A DNA stretch of 64,000 nt from Mantis religiosa (taxonomy: Eukaryota; Arthropoda; Insecta; Mantodea; Mantidae): positions 333,001 to 397,000 of the forward strand of contig JAUKNK010000155.1 in the NCBI GenBank assembly GCA_030765055.1, in the 5' to 3' direction. The notes beneath the pieces were generated by a model. The model saw only the letters and a program-made list of their open reading frames with translations. It was not told the origin of the DNA and searched no databases. The position numbers and the translations under genes were made by a program. Positions 33,241 through 46,420 of this stretch are shown here, piece after piece; position 1 is the stretch's first letter, and the number at the start of each line of letters is the position of its first letter.

Positions 33241-36200
33241 AATCCTGGTAGTTCGATGCGATGTCATCATATAAATAAAGAGGAGGACGCCTTATTATTG
33301 CAGCAGTAGTTAGGTATTAAGATTAATACAGCTACCTCGAAAGTAATGGTGTTTCCCTCCACAATTTCCTTACCACTCAATTCATCACTTACTTCTAGAC
33401 TAATCAAAAGAATTTAAAAGGTAAATGAATATGCAATGCAGGCAAACTTCAGGTTATGTCAGGTTATCATTTTCGTTATTGTACCTATTTATTTCGTCTA
33501 TACGGTCCTGTTCATAAACAGCTCTTTGTGAGAATAATTTTAATTCTTTCCTGTTGCTCATATATCCCCAACGCGAGTTTTGCGTTTGCTATTGTTGAAA
33601 TACCATTTCCAGCTTCGAAATTTCCAAACAACTAAGATGCATTTACCCAAATGTAGTTTAGATCCTTGATTAAACTCAGATATGGACCAGCCCAGGCCCA
33701 GTACTCATGGAGAGTACCTTATTTGCCTAACGTGATGAAATATATCACATGTTTACTTTAATATATGTTTTTTTGATTATTTAGAATACACAGAGCTTTT
33801 AGCCTTTAACGCACGAGCTCTCTAGTGCCATCTAGTGTGTTCATCTAACAGTACTGAGCACATGCAGTGTATTTATTGTGTCATGGAAGAACATAGGAAG
33901 TTTTTTTCTATATACTGGGCAGACTTTGTGATCAGCTTTTAAATTTCGTCTCAAACATGATACATTCGCCCAGTTGTAGTGTTTTCTCATGTGGTACCAC
34001 TGAGGTCAAATGCCACCCAATCTAATCTACTAATATCATGGAAAGAGCTTTATAGGTATAAACTGTTACAATATATCACATTGGGTACAAAATACAATAT
34101 TGTTTATTATACATTACACTGGGTCTAGGTTTGCTTATGTTGGCAGCGTTGAATGACAGCGTTACGCAGTACGTGCAACACTGAGCACATACAGAGCTCC
34201 AATCGTTCGTTTTGGGAGATAGGTTCAAGACCATCGATATGGGTTGACAGTCCGTAATGACGACTCTATTGACGAATATTGACAAGTTTTAAATCCAAGC
34301 TCTGTACGATAATTATACCTGATAACCTTATCAGTAAAAGTAGTGAAATAAAGATAGAAAGTTGCATTCACTTTTAAGAGAATGATGCTGCCATCTTTTG
34401 ACAGATAATATCGTGAGCAACAGACAAACGAACCATTGGGTGAGAACCCCGCACACCTTTGCTAAACACCAATCACTCCATCAGCGGTAAATTTGAAATG
34501 TACAAACTGTTTTATAGCAACAGCTTAATACAAATTTCGCCTGCGTATTTAGTAAAAGCGGGTGTTAAACACTACACATTAATACAAATTTTTTCACTGA
34601 TCTTTTAAATCGAAGGTTACATTTCTGTCTGCTTAAATTTTGGTAAGTTTACCAGTAACCTTCTAGCAAAGTAAGTGAGTTTTCCTCAACTAGAGTATAG
34701 AAAAACGAAGTCGCTGACCTTTTACTGTACTTATTTGCTATAAGAGATGTCCTGTGTTCGATTTCCGAATGGAAATTAGAAAGCTTCTCTAGTAAGATTA
34801 TTTCCTATCCACCTGAGGCTAATCTAGCTATGAAGCCAAAAGCAAAGGAATTGCAAATTAAGTTAATACTATTACAATATGGCAATATTCGTTTCCCGAA
34901 CTACTACTGTTTCTAAATCTTACTTGTTTCTCATTCCTTCCCTTCTAGTCTTTCAGGTGAACTTCTAGATGTGGTGGAAGCTGTGGTGTGGGACAGATTG
35001 CGTAGACTCTTGTTCCAAGACAAAAGTGTTCACTCAGGACAGAGAAGGAGTGTTGATTGCCTGGAAGTGTCGTTCCCGGTTGTAGTAGTGTTCGGCTTTT
35101 GGTACAGAGGTAGCAGTTGTTGATGTGACTCTGTCCACTTATTGGTTTGAAGTGAGGCCAGCAATCCTTTGTTCACCGAACGGACCTTAATTTGGAACAT
35201 CTGCGTTATACAGAAATATCACCTTAAAGCTATTAACATAATGTCAGCGGATGCAAGCAAAGACAACAGTTTTTGAAGTAATTAATTAAAACCGCAATTC
35301 ATCAATTGGTAGCCATAAAATTAATAGGGACAGAAACGTTTCCAAATAATTTTTGAAATACTGATGTATATCTCCAGATGATATATTTAAGGTTTGTTGG
35401 GGAAATGAATGAGAAAGTTTCTGTGAAGATATTTATTGATATTCGTTCCGTAATGCTTATTAGTCTCCGTAAAAGTAGTATAAAAAGTAATAAATATGCT
35501 TAAAAAGAAATAAATTTATAAAAGGAAATGTTTAAAGATGTTTTAAAATACCTTAAAATAAATCGTAATTCTACGTTGAACTGATAATTGAAAACTTTTT
35601 TGATCTAGAAAAGCTCGATAGAAAAGGGATATTTTAAGTTACTGTATTTTACGTTGCATTATTGCCTATTTTTAAATATGATACTGGAGTAGGGATACTT
35701 TATTTATTTTATTTTATTATATTTTGTTTCGCTTTGTTTCATATAAATTAGTTAAAGGTTAATTAATCTGAAGAATTGATGTAATTTTGAAAGGCAATGT
35801 GACAAGAGCCATTGTAACATATGATCTGGATCAGCAACAAAACAACATATTACGTACAGGATTATTGAGGTTGATTCTTAATTTCCAATTATGCTGAAAT
35901 AAAGTTTCTCACACTTCGACGTGAGCAGTTGGCTACCGCACTAGTAGGGAATCATAACACATATTGCATCCTAGTGCATCTGTGCAATGCCGCCTGATAT
36001 TTAGGTGACACTACGCAGCCACAAATACTCTGTGTCCCCACTTGCTTGAGAACAGCAATTATAAAGCGCCGCGGAGAGTTGAGAACAGCATTTAGAGTGT
36101 GCAAGCATATGCGCCATTGGTCCGGCACCGTCAGTTTATGACGAGCTTGATGGAACCACTGAAAGTTAAAATGAAATAAAAATTAAGGGAAATGATGAAA

Positions 36201-36249
36201 GGAAATCGTTGAATGGAGGTAAACCCCCCGGCATTCGGTTAAATTTCAA
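33241..36249. other. 3-kb AT-rich sequence without a recognised gene
   Basis: No supported coding region, tRNA or known element. One 55-codon open stretch (34956-35120) follows a polypyrimidine-plus-cag sequence resembling a splice acceptor; it is described under findings. The rest holds short frames only. Confidence 0.5.
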
Positions 36250-37065
36250 TATCAAAAGCCGAAGTTAGAATGTGTTGGCGACAGAGTGGACTAAACCGTG
36301 ACCTCCAAAACAGGAATCCAGCACGTCAAATCACTTCTACATCACTAGTTCTCTGTAATTGAATCTTTACTTTTTTAAAAGTAAAAGCTCTCTATTTAAA
36401 ACAAAACACACTGAGCGGTTATACAAGCATGAACAACTACGCAAATCGTGCCAAGAGTAACAAAAACCAAGAAGCGCTCCAAGAAGGGCTTCCTGTATGG
36501 GCTGGTTGAAAATTCTCAGGTATATATGTACGCAAATGTATATAACGATAATTTTTCTAGCCTGCCAAGCTAATGTATAACCCGTTACAACCTTCGTGCA
36601 TTAGCAATGCAAAAACGGAAAGAGTTCACCGTAGCACTGAATTAAGTGTATTAGGATTGGAAAAGTAACTAGGAGGTGGAACTGCCACTCTCACCTCCTA
36701 ATGGGCATGACCTCCTGGTCGCGGCTGCAGCCCAGCTATAGCCCAGTGTATTAGGGTATCAGGAAGTATCAGGAAGTATCAGTAGATAACAGAATGTATT
36801 GATTTCTTAGGGCTTTGGTATGTTGCTTACCTGAAATAACTTGAACTAATGGAACTTTTCATCGGTTCCCATGCTGCGAACTAGATTCGAACCATCTTTT
36901 TCTGCTTAAAATATCAGCCTTGCGGGCTTCTCCAAGTGTATTAAGTTGCAGTTATGAAAGGAAATACTACTACAATGTAATATTTGGATACACTAATACT
37001 ATAAATTCTGAAAGACAGTTGCACTAATAGTAAATATTCAATTCTATTCCTTAATCAGGTAATTT
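36250..37065 (+). repeat. Direct duplication R4, copy 1
   Basis: Collinear with 41050-41835. Landmarks: 'taaaccgtgacctccaaaac', 'ctccaagaagggcttcctgt', 'tgatttcttagggctttggt', 'catcggttcccatgctgcga'. Contains a small tandem 'aggaagtatc' near 36762-36780. No coding frame is conserved between copies. Confidence 0.75.
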
Positions 37066-37394
37066 TCCCTCTCATATATATAGCCTTCTGCAATTAAATT
37101 CTGGCAAAGTTTAGCAGATATTGCCCTAAAGCAATAAGCCAATACGGCATACTCCTGTAATCGACAATTACTTTTTAAAAAGATTATTACCTAACATCTT
37201 AGGGTGTGGAGCTGTAATAATGTATAACACCCCAAAGGACGTTATATATGAAATAACAGTTTTGAAATGAAACTATGCCAAAATAAGAGGTCAGGGTTCT
37301 TTTCACTAAAGCTATAGTGGGAGTATAAATGCGGAGTAAATAACTTAAACGTTAACTCACCTATTGTACAATGCTGGATACTAGATCCGCTACT

Positions 37395-37880
37395 AGTAGA
37401 TATTCATCTACGGCCGTATTACTAAAAACAATAACGCGCCTCTCAAGCTTTCTAATGAAAAACTCATTCTGTGACCCGTAAAATAAGATTTAGTAGATAG
37501 ATAATCTGTTGCAATGATTTCAGCTAATTCAGTTCCTCCATCTGGCTTCTCTCTTTTTTCTATGTTTGCTGAAGTATCCCACTTAAAGGTAAATATAAAT
37601 AGTTAATAATATATATACCATATATACAATGCCTACTTAGTTACTAATAAATAATTGCAAAGTGCGTCCGAAATTCTTGCATTTTGGCAAAGTAGGCTAA
37701 GTAGATATCTCTCAGTTATTATGATCACAGGAATATAGAGAAGCTATCAGCGTAATTCAGCTTCCTGCTTGACGTCGCGTTGCCATGGAAACAGCTGTAT
37801 TAAGATAGTAGGAAACAAGAGAAGGTATTTTGTGTTACCTTATCTGTTTGGAACAACTGCAGGTTTCCCCAACTGTAATT
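37395..37880 (+). repeat. Direct duplication R5, copy 1
   Basis: Collinear with 38285-38960: 'gccgtattactaaaaacaat', 'gtttgctgaagtatcccact', 'gtgcgtccgaaattcttgca', 'gcgttgccatggaaacagct', 'ttaccttatctgtttggaac'. A third, partial copy lies near 44870-44990. Confidence 0.78.
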
Positions 37881-38284
37881 AGCAGGACTAGGAAGTTCGT
37901 ACCGCTCGCCGTGCCCTATGAAGTTTGCGACCGATCCTCTGCAGCATCCAAACAGGTCCTAGATAACAAACGTACAGCGTTGAGTCATTGAAACCGGTTA
38001 CCCAGAGAAAAAAGTGACTTATGAGACATTCGTAAATGCACATCTTTTAGATCATTATGTACAACATAGTAATTCTTATATAGTACATACAGGTTTCTCT
38101 CTGGCTCATCTCATTATTTAAACAGGTACATTGCGGCAACACCCAAGCGAGTATAACGCAGATTGTAACATTTCCTGGCCGAATGAAAAATAATATCCAA
38201 ATACTAAAATTAATTTCTTAAATATATGAAGACTCTTACTAGACAAAATGCCAAAGCAGTAAGTTTATTACATATTTACTCATG

Positions 38285-38714
38285 AGCCGCCGTATTACTA
38301 AAACAATAATGTACCGCTGAAGCCTTTCAAATGAAAAACTAATTCTATGCCCCGTAAAACAAGATTTATTTGATTGATAATGTGCTGCAAATCCGTTAAT
38401 GATATCAGCTAATTCTATTTCTCGATCTGGCTTATGTTTTTTCCATGTTTGCTGAAGTATCCTACTGAAATATAAATATAATTAATGAAGTAAATTAGGT
38501 CATGAATAAGTACAGTTCTAGAAAACATACAATGGTTGTACTGAAAATTTAGTTTCTCATCTTTGAAGTGCAACAAATATGTTATTCGAATGTCTTCCTT
38601 CCTACTAACGTGCTCTGTGTCATGCAGTTACACCTGTATTGCAGTAATGACTTACATTCTACGATGAACGTTACCCTTGCTAGTGGCGCTGCGTGCAATA
38701 TATATATTTGGCGT

Positions 38715-38760
<46 letters not shown>

Positions 38761-38960
38761 CAAATTTTTTACTAATACATAATGGCAATGTGCGTCCGAA
38801 ATTCTTCCATTTTGGCAAAGTCGGCTAAATAGATGTTTCTCAGTTATCAGGATCGCAGGAATATAGAAAAGCTACCACCGTGATTTACTGCTCCTGCTTG
38901 ACGTGGAGTTGCCATGGTAACAGCTGTATTGGGATAGTAGGAAACAAGAGAAGTGTTTCC
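38285..38960 (+). repeat. Direct duplication R5, copy 2 with ~230-bp extra segment
   Basis: Same order of landmarks as copy 1, but about 230 bp (near 38490-38715) and an expanded (TA)n tract separate its halves. The extra segment has no terminal repeats that I can see. Confidence 0.75.
38717..38754. repeat. (TA)n microsatellite
   Basis: About 19 TA dinucleotides. Copy 1 of R5 has only short 'tatatatac' at the equivalent place (37605-37625). Confidence 0.95.
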
Positions 38961-41049
38961 TTTTACCTTATCTGTTTGGTACACCTGCAGGCTGATTTCC
39001 TCAACTATAATTAGATTTGACTGCAGCCACTGTTATTTTAACACAACATGGTTGATTCTAACTCAAATTAAAGAATATCTAGCTCACAACAATAAAGTAC
39101 CATAGGTTATTATTTAATACAAAAGACATAACATTTTAAATTCGCAAGGATTCCTCTTCTCACAATAATGAAAATAATTGGTAAGTATATTAAAGGTACC
39201 ATTGATAATATCGGTGCTTCTAAAAATGCCCTTAAGGTGTACTTATGCTCAAAGCTATTTTATTCTGAACATGATAATTTGATTTACATATTATCCTGAC
39301 AATGCTTATGTAGCTCTGTAAGTTAGACCTAACTCTTCTAGAAAGAAGTCAGTGACAGATTACCTTTGTTGTCTGTTCAAAAGTTATTAAAGTGCACATG
39401 TACTGTAGAAGTGCCAGTAAATGGTATCAATGAGAAATAGAGTATAAACTATTGAGACACACTGGCAAAACCCAAGTGAAGGTTGACTAAAATTGTGTTT
39501 GATTTTATATCGCATATCCCTGCGTTGCTTTTCAAATGGCTATTAATATTTCCCTTACTTAATGTGTATCTTATGTTCAGTTTTCAGGTATACCAGGTAA
39601 GTCATCTGCCCCTATCATCAAAATGATATCCACTCTTTTATTAGACTTTTATTCCTTAAATAGAAACACAGTTTTATACCCTTAACACACATTCAGAATC
39701 TGCTGAGATGAGCATTAGCCATCCTAATGAAGGGAAATTCCTCCTCTAGTCGGTAAACCAAATCAAGACCTTAACAACGCGGTTTTTATAGTCTAATGTG
39801 AAATCATTGATAGTTTTAGCTCAAAAGCATTATTGCAGCATTCTCTTCTATTCGGTGATGTACACACCCAGCATTAACACCTACAGCCCTGACTAAGGTC
39901 CAAAAAGCCTGCGAAAAGTTTAAAGAAACGACGGGTTTCCATGCATGTTTATACTATCAAACTGATAAACGAATGCTTTCTCAAAGAGGTGCATAGAAGA
40001 CGTGACAGGTGGTCGAGTGGGTTACCTAACTGCTCAATTATGTGCGTTTTAGTTACTAATTTATTTATTTTTTCTAATGGTTTTCTTGTGAGCCAAAGAC
40101 AGAAGAATTACAATCCGATAATTAGGTATCCACAGGAATTAGCTCACCATATAATTTTCGCGAGCTCAACTTACCCCCAGGTAGCAGTGGCCGTTGCCCC
40201 TCAAAGGGTAACTACGGGGCATCTGCATCTTTATCTTTTGTTAGGGATCATGTTAGAGTTTGTGACCCTTATAATATTCAACTATCTGGTGTTATAAACT
40301 ATGTTACGTAGCTGGCATTCATTGTTTAGAAGCATGTCGACGACATTAAATCTAGAAGTATTGTTCCATGCTAAAATCTTATTTTTCACTTTGCATTTGT
40401 GAAATGTTTGAAATTTGATTGAATGTGTCATGCAAAATACTGACCCTAATAAAATTTTTACTTCGAACTATACATTTACAACTACCCTCAGAGAAAAACT
40501 TGGATATTATTGTATTTTGCGAACACCTATAAAGTTATAAAAATGTTATTTGTATTATATCAAATTGTAGGCCGCAAGAGGTAAAATAAAGGGTAATAAC
40601 ATTTTTGTGCTGAACACGAAGGACTTAAATCCAGTTAGTGTAGCAGAGTGGTTAAGTAAAATGTTTGATACCATTTGGTCAAAGGTAACTTGATAGGGAT
40701 GATTCCTATACGAATAAGTAGTCGCAGACCTCCGAACTCCAACTCCAATCTTTACACTGTTTTTACAACTTCATAATGTGTCTTGAGCTCGTTTTGGTAG
40801 TTTTAAGGGAAACAAAATAAGTGCATCCGCCATTACATTTACTGTATGAGCCAAAATCTGTCGTAATTTATGACAAAAGCAAAAATACTTATTCCTTAGT
40901 TTGTTTTTTATATGGCTGTACAACAAAAACACCTGTTGGCTGAAGATTTAAATCCAATTGGTCCCACTTTGTCGATATGCCATTATGTATTCCAATGTTG
41001 TTTTCAACCGATGTTAGTGGTACGTTGTTCCTTAAGATAGGTCGTCCCG
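38961..41049. other. 2-kb AT-rich sequence without a recognised gene
   Basis: The longest frame, 118 codons (39941-40297, plus), has no recognisable domain and begins and ends without gene-like signals. A tRNA A-box-like 'gtagcagagtggttaagt' at about 40640 lacks a matching B-box. Confidence 0.5.
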
Positions 41050-41835
41050 AAATCAAAATGTGTGGTCGGATATGGTGGGGCAAACCGTGACCTACCGAAC
41101 AACACTTTATATCACTTCTACTGCACTCCTTCGCTGTATTTGAATCTTTACCTTTGTTAAAAATAAAACGTCTGTATTTAAAACAAAACACCAAGGGATA
41201 TTATATGCACATGATCCATTACGCAAAACGTGCCAAGGGTAACAAATTCAACTGTGTTTTTTGGCTCCAAGAAGGGCTTCCTGTATTCGCTGGTTGAAAA
41301 TTCACAATTATATTTGCACACAAATGTAAGACCTTTATCTATATAATGATGCTTTCTAACCTGCAAAGCTTGTATGTTGGAACATTTTGAACCTTCCTGC
41401 ACTCAGAGCAAAGCAAAACAGGGAACGTGGGCACTGTAACACTGAATTATTTGTACTAGCATTGCAAAAATAAATAGCAGGTAGAAATTCCTTTCTGACG
41501 TGATGTGCATGACGTACTGCTCTCAGTGGCAGTTGTATTAATCTATCAGGAGTTATAAAGAGATACGAAAAGGTATTGATTTATGAGGGCATTGTTATGT
41601 TGCTTTTGTTAAATAATGTGGACTAATGGAACCCTTAATCGGTTCCCATGGAGCAAACTAAGTTTGAAAAGTGCTTTTCTGGTTAAAATATTGTTTTACG
41701 ACCTTCTTCAACAGTACGCAGTAGATAAAAGAAAATATTAAATATATATAATAATTGATTACTATAAATTCTAAAAGACCACTGCACTAATAGTAAATAT
41801 TCCAGCAGTATAGGACATTATCAAGTATAATTATA
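41050..41835 (+). repeat. Direct duplication R4, copy 2
   Basis: Counterpart of 36250-37065: 'caaaccgtgacctaccgaac', 'ctccaagaagggcttcctgt', 'gtattgatttatgagggcat', 'aatcggttcccatggagcaa'. Identity is moderate, so the duplication is old. Confidence 0.75.
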
Positions 41836-42144
41836 TTATTTTTCTAGGGCTCTATTTAATGACATCCAGCAGAGAAGAACTGCTAGATTGTTTCATTTGC
41901 GATGATGAGCATGCGGGTCATGAAATAAATGAATATGCATTATTTAAATTAAACATTCCGCCTTTTCCGCATTATCTAAACACCACGGCAAAACATGACC
42001 AGAAAATAGTGAGCAGAAGGAGATGGGAGGTATTAATTTCACTAAGGACTATTATAGCCAACTTGTGTTGATATTTAAAGATGTGCAACTTTTTCTAAGA
42101 GTATTAAGGTACAGCAAATGAATGAAAATTTTAGTAGCATTATG

Positions 42145-43620
42145 TTTGAATTCTTGAAATTTGATTACTCTTCAATGGAAGCAGTAAATTACGGTCTCTT
42201 ATAAGCACCTTTGTCTGTAATAGCACATTTTTAAAGTTGTTCAACTCAATAATCAAATCGTTGATTCGATTAGATGCCTCGCTCATGGCTAGAAGCCAGT
42301 TTTTACGAAGCCTGTTCACTAAAAAATGATCATCACTTTTTATGGTCACAATTTTTTGCACTAAAATTCACTCTAATTATATTCTATTAGCTTAACGTGA
42401 AACAAACACGCCGCAGTAGTTCCACAGTTGGTATTCTTGGTCTCCGCCTGTGAGAACTAGGCAAGTTCAGACTTATTCAGTATCGCCTACCGCTGCACAG
42501 TAGGTAACACGCAAGAAACAATATGCGGCTTTGATTTTCTGCTTTCCTATCAACAAATCCTCAGGAGAGACCTATACAATGTTACAGGAGGCCTATGGAG
42601 GGTCTGTTCTTCCCTACAGCACAACTCGAAGGTGGTTTAAAATGTTTAAAGAGGGGAGACAATCAATTTCAAAGGAAGGTGGAGCCGGTGCTCCAGTTAC
42701 TGCTCTTACGCAGGAAAACCACAACACTGCTGCTGCCATTGTGACTGACGATCGACAAATTACCTTAAGATCACTTTCTGAAATAATGAACATTTCTTTG
42801 GGTGCCGCATTTCGCAGAAGCAGGCTGGATGCTGAACCACGATAAGGCGCAATCGCATTTTGCCAATGTTGTTGGTGAATATCTTGCAAAAATCAAAACG
42901 AAGTGCATCCCACACCCTCCCTATAGTCCGGATTTCGCACATGTTGCTTTTTTCTATTCCCTAACTTCGAGAAACGCCTTCGTGGCACACATTATCCAAC
43001 ATCAGGGGCAGTGGTGAAGGCTGCGAATGCGATCTTGAAAGATCTCTCAACAAATTATTTCCAGCATGTCTTTGAAGACTGGCATAAGCGCTGGGACAAG
43101 TGCATCGCAATCAGGGGAGTCTCTTTTGAGTAGGACCGTCAAAATTATGTGGATAAGTAGAGGTACGTTTTCAAAAATGTGCTGATCACTCTTTGTTGAA
43201 CAGCCGTGGTACTTTAGTGCGCATTTTCAAACATTGAAGTTCTTTGCAAGTTCTTCTTTACGTGGAAGTTGTTACAGCGACTGAGTTAGTCCAACAGGTC
43301 TGAAGTGATGGTGTATTTCACGGAAAAGTAATATATATTAAGTTAAACTTCAGTTGTTTAACATCTGCAATACAAAATGCTCAAGAACTGGCATAGCACC
43401 AGACAAAGGGCTGTAACTTTGGTTAAGAAGTTTGAAGATTCTTTGAATGTCGTGAATGGTGAAATTGACAAGAAGATTTTAGGGAAGCTATCTTCTCCCC
43501 GGCTAGGAGGGAAAATTAGGCTCGACAAAAATGTGCTACATAAACTCTGAGGAGTAAGGGGGTGTGAATGAGGGTGTGGATGTGTGTGCGTGAGACTGTG
43601 AGTCATGTAATGCATTCTTT
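42145..43620 (+). repeat. Direct duplication R6, copy 1, interrupted by ~900 bp
   Basis: The left part (about 42250-42335, 'cgttgattcgattagatgcc' and 'tcatggctagaagcc') and right part (43210-43620, 'gtgcgcattttcaaacattg', 'aaattgacaagaagatttta') together match 44195-44770, where they are adjacent. The extra sequence here includes the mariner remnant at 42520-43140. Confidence 0.75.
42520..43140 (+). pseudogene. Mariner deletion derivative (family M3)
   Basis: N-terminal part: 'SGETYTMLQEAYGGSVLPYS' and 'RRWFKMFKEGRQSISKE' (helix-turn-helix region), 'ALTQENHNTAAAIVTDDRQI', 'LRSLSEIMNISLGAAF'. The reading then jumps to 'GWMLNHDKAQSHFANVVGEY', 'IKTKCIPHPPYSPDFAHVAF', and after a stop to remnants of the C terminus. 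The segment with the first catalytic Asp is deleted. HDN has become HDK, and the third Asp motif (APSD/APCD) reads AHVA. It cannot be active. This lineage differs in sequence from the M1 and M2 mariners. Confidence 0.85.
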
Positions 43621-44194
43621 TCCTGGTCTGCGTGTGGTCTGCTGGTCAGCTTGTCTGCCTTACACTCCTAATTTAAATTTAGTTATTCTATGGGTACCGT
43701 AGCTTCAGCCATATAAAATGGTAATGTGTTTACAGCCTAAGGTCTAGTCTATTTAGAAAGTAAGGTACAATGACACATTGTTTGAAAATGTTACCTCAAA
43801 TTTTACAGAGCTGATTACCGTTGTCCAAAGGAAACGCCTCCTATTTTCTTGTGTTATCCTAGTTTAATATGATATTTAACTTGACGCAGAAAAGCGTCAT
43901 CAATGTGTAACTAAGGTATTCTGTTTATTACGGAAAACGTAATACGACACCCTAAATCTTAGCTGTATTTGTGCTATTAACTGTACTCTGAATTTTAAAA
44001 GAAAATACGTGAAGATCATATGTTTCTCCACAGGTGCTGCTGCAGTGTTGCTTATCGGCAGATAGGAAGTAATGCAGATCGCCTTTCTTTATCCTCTCAA
44101 CACTCGAAACATAAACAAGGGTTCGAGTTATCTCACCTCAGCAAAAATATGCACATTTAATCTGTATTAGCCTAACTTAAATAAAAAGTTAATT

Positions 44195-44770
44195 TATTCA
44201 TACAGCCACTGATTTGTAGCGTTTTCACATGGGATTTTTTTAAAATAATTTTGCACTACGTAACTTATTTTCATACTGTACGTTATTGTTGCTATGCAAT
44301 TTAAGTTGACAATAGTCAGAGCGTTGATTCGATTCGATTCCTCGCTCTTGGCTAGAAGCGTGTTGTTAATTTTGTGCGCATTTTCAAACATTGAAGTTCT
44401 TTGTTATTCTTGACGCGGAAGATGTTACAGCGACTGAGGTAGTCCAACAGGTCAGAAGTGATAATGAATTAGCGGGGCAATATATAGTTAACCTTCAGAT
44501 GTTTACCATCTTCAATTCAAAATCTTCAAGAAATGGCATTGCACTAGACAAGGTGCTTTAGCTTTAATTAAGAAGTTTGAAGATACATTGAGTGTCGTGA
44601 TTGGTGAAATCGACAAGAATTAGAGAAGCTTTCTCTCCCCGTCTACGAAGGAAAATTAGCCTCGGAAACATGTCCTACCTAAACTCGGAGGAGTAAGAGG
44701 GTGTAAATGAGGCTGTGAATGTGTGTGCGTGAGACTGTGTGTCATGTAATGCAGATGTAAATTACAATAG
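44195..44770 (+). repeat. Direct duplication R6, copy 2, uninterrupted
   Basis: Left and right parts of R6 are adjacent here ('cgctcttggctagaagcgtg', then 'gtgcgcattttcaaacattg'). It ends with the GT-rich stretch 'tgtgtgcgtgagactgtgtg'. Confidence 0.75.
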
Positions 44771-45020
44771 TGTACTAGGAAGAAAGAGAAGGTATTTTTA
44801 TCTAATTTGTTTCGGAAAACTGCAGGCTACTTACTTAAATTGTAATTAGTGGTTAAGTTAGGACGGTGCAGGCCTCACTTTGGTATCAGGATCGCAGGAA
44901 TGTAGAGAAGCTGTCAGCGTGTTATACTGCTGGTGCTTCACGTTACGTTGCCATGGTATCAACTGTATTGAGATACTGATCCTTGTTTGACATAAGCTTG
45001 CCCCCGTATCCCTTAACGTT
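44771..45020 (+). repeat. R5, third copy (partial, rearranged)
   Basis: 'actaggaagaaagagaaggt', 'ggatcgcaggaatgtagaga' and 'cgttgccatggtatcaactg' match R5 landmarks, but their order is changed relative to the other two copies. Confidence 0.6.
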
Positions 45021-45436
45021 CACGTGACCTAATCATCTCTCATTGGCTGCTATTATAGTATAGACCGTTCCGCGGTAAAAATTAGTTCATTATTTAACAT
45101 GGTGATATATCTTTATATGTTGGAAGATAATTGTCAAATTTATATTTTCCTAACAGTTTGAATTAAATATATTACGCAGCAGAGTTTATTTATCTGAAAT
45201 GTATGTTAATTTGCAAACGAAGTAAAGAGGAGTTTCCTTTGCTCAGAAGCCCGTTTTTCACTTGGCACGATGGCATGTCCTTCAGCGGTAGTGACATTTG
45301 TTTATGTGTCTTTTTTCCCTGTCCTTGTTTTGAAGTTGATTAGTCATATATCGTCATTCGAAGGTGTGTTGTACCGATTGCGAGAGCTACATTATTTTAT
45401 TCATCGTTTATTGCGTGTGTACTTATTGTATGTATA
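45021..45436. other. Unassigned sequence
   Basis: AT-rich, no gene or recognised repeat. It leads into the Tc1-like fragment and could include its 5' untranslated region. Confidence 0.4.
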
Positions 45437-45800
45437 ATGGCAGAGTCTACCGCCTGTTTTACGCTGAGGCACCGCAAGGGAAAACTTTTACAATCCGGCG
45501 AAAAAAGAACTGTGCTGTATGCGTTTAGCGCACCCACAGAGAAGCATCCGTCTTTTTCAGTGAGAAAAGTCGAACAGCTCTGCTCTGAATTTACAGGGGT
45601 GTTAGAGGCCTAGGAACATCGCGACATGAAATTGAGACAACCGGGAACTTTACCACTCCAGGGGCGACATTGCTGTATGGTGATGTTATTTGAGGACAAT
45701 CAGACTATACCGGGATACAAATCGCAAAATATACTACGTAGACCAGACTTGGGTGAATGAACGGTACTCGACAAGTATGGCGTGATACGACTGTTATAAC
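45437..45800 (+). pseudogene. Tc1-like (DDE_3-type) transposase fragment
   Basis: The ATG at 45437 starts 'MAESTACFTLRHRKGKLLQS' and 'GEKRTVLYAF', an N-terminal helix-turn-helix-like start, with a stop near 45612. After a frame change, 'RLYRDTNRKIYYVDQTWVNE' and 'RYSTSM' match the first catalytic block of a widespread Tc1-like family (YLDETWVN), with the Asp kept and the following Glu changed to Gln. Everything downstream is lost at the LTR at 45933. Assignment to superfamily is fairly firm, to family tentative. Confidence 0.65.
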
Positions 45801-45932
45801 TGTAAGACAAGCACTTTTGCAAAGTGTGTGTGCGGCTTTTAAAAAATCCCAATGGAAAAGGCTGAAAACCTTTTATTATAAACTTGTTTCAATTTCATTG
45901 CTCATTCATTCAGTTTCAACTTGCTCAATTTA

Positions 45933-46362
45933 TTGTGACTTTGTGGGTTCGTGAAATGAAAAGTCCAATTGCAGCACTCAAAAATGTTCTTTATTTCCAC
46001 CGACTTACCGTTGAACACTTGCCAATTACACAGAATTACGTAATGCACACTATTACGATTCACCAGTTCGTTCGTTACAATTCCACTTACACTCATAATT
46101 ACGTCAACTCCTCCAACGCACTTACGCAGTCCGTCCCCTCACTGGGTGCTCCTCAGAACTCGCCAAGAACTGACCGACCTCCAGCCCCACGTGTTGCTTA
46201 TTTAGGGTCAGCTGGCACATCTAGAAGTTTCTGGATTAGATGAAATTACCCGTAAGTTCGAGAACTCAGGTGGAAAGGAAAGAGCCGGCACAGTCATGTT
46301 TCTCCAGCCAACCCTCGTTACCGCTATAAGATAAATAAGGGGGTGCGGCGAACGCCTACCAT
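45933..46362 (-). repeat. LTR, integrase-proximal side
   Basis: The plus-strand start 'tgtgactttgtgggttcgtg', then 'aaaagtccaattgcagcact' and 'gttctttatttccacc', parallels 50239 and 50382. The inner end is placed at a purine-rich polypurine-tract-like stretch (minus strand 'gggggagacggcagcaggag', 46363-46384). Confidence 0.7.
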
Positions 46363-46420
46363 CTCCTGCTGCCGTCTCCCCCATAGGGAGTTCCGACGTT
46401 CGGGTGACACTGCTCCCTCA

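Noticed and set aside
39941..40297. 118-codon frame in the unannotated 39-41 kb stretch
   Set aside because: No domain, signal peptide or conserved motif, no paralogue in the window, and low-complexity tail. Probably chance.
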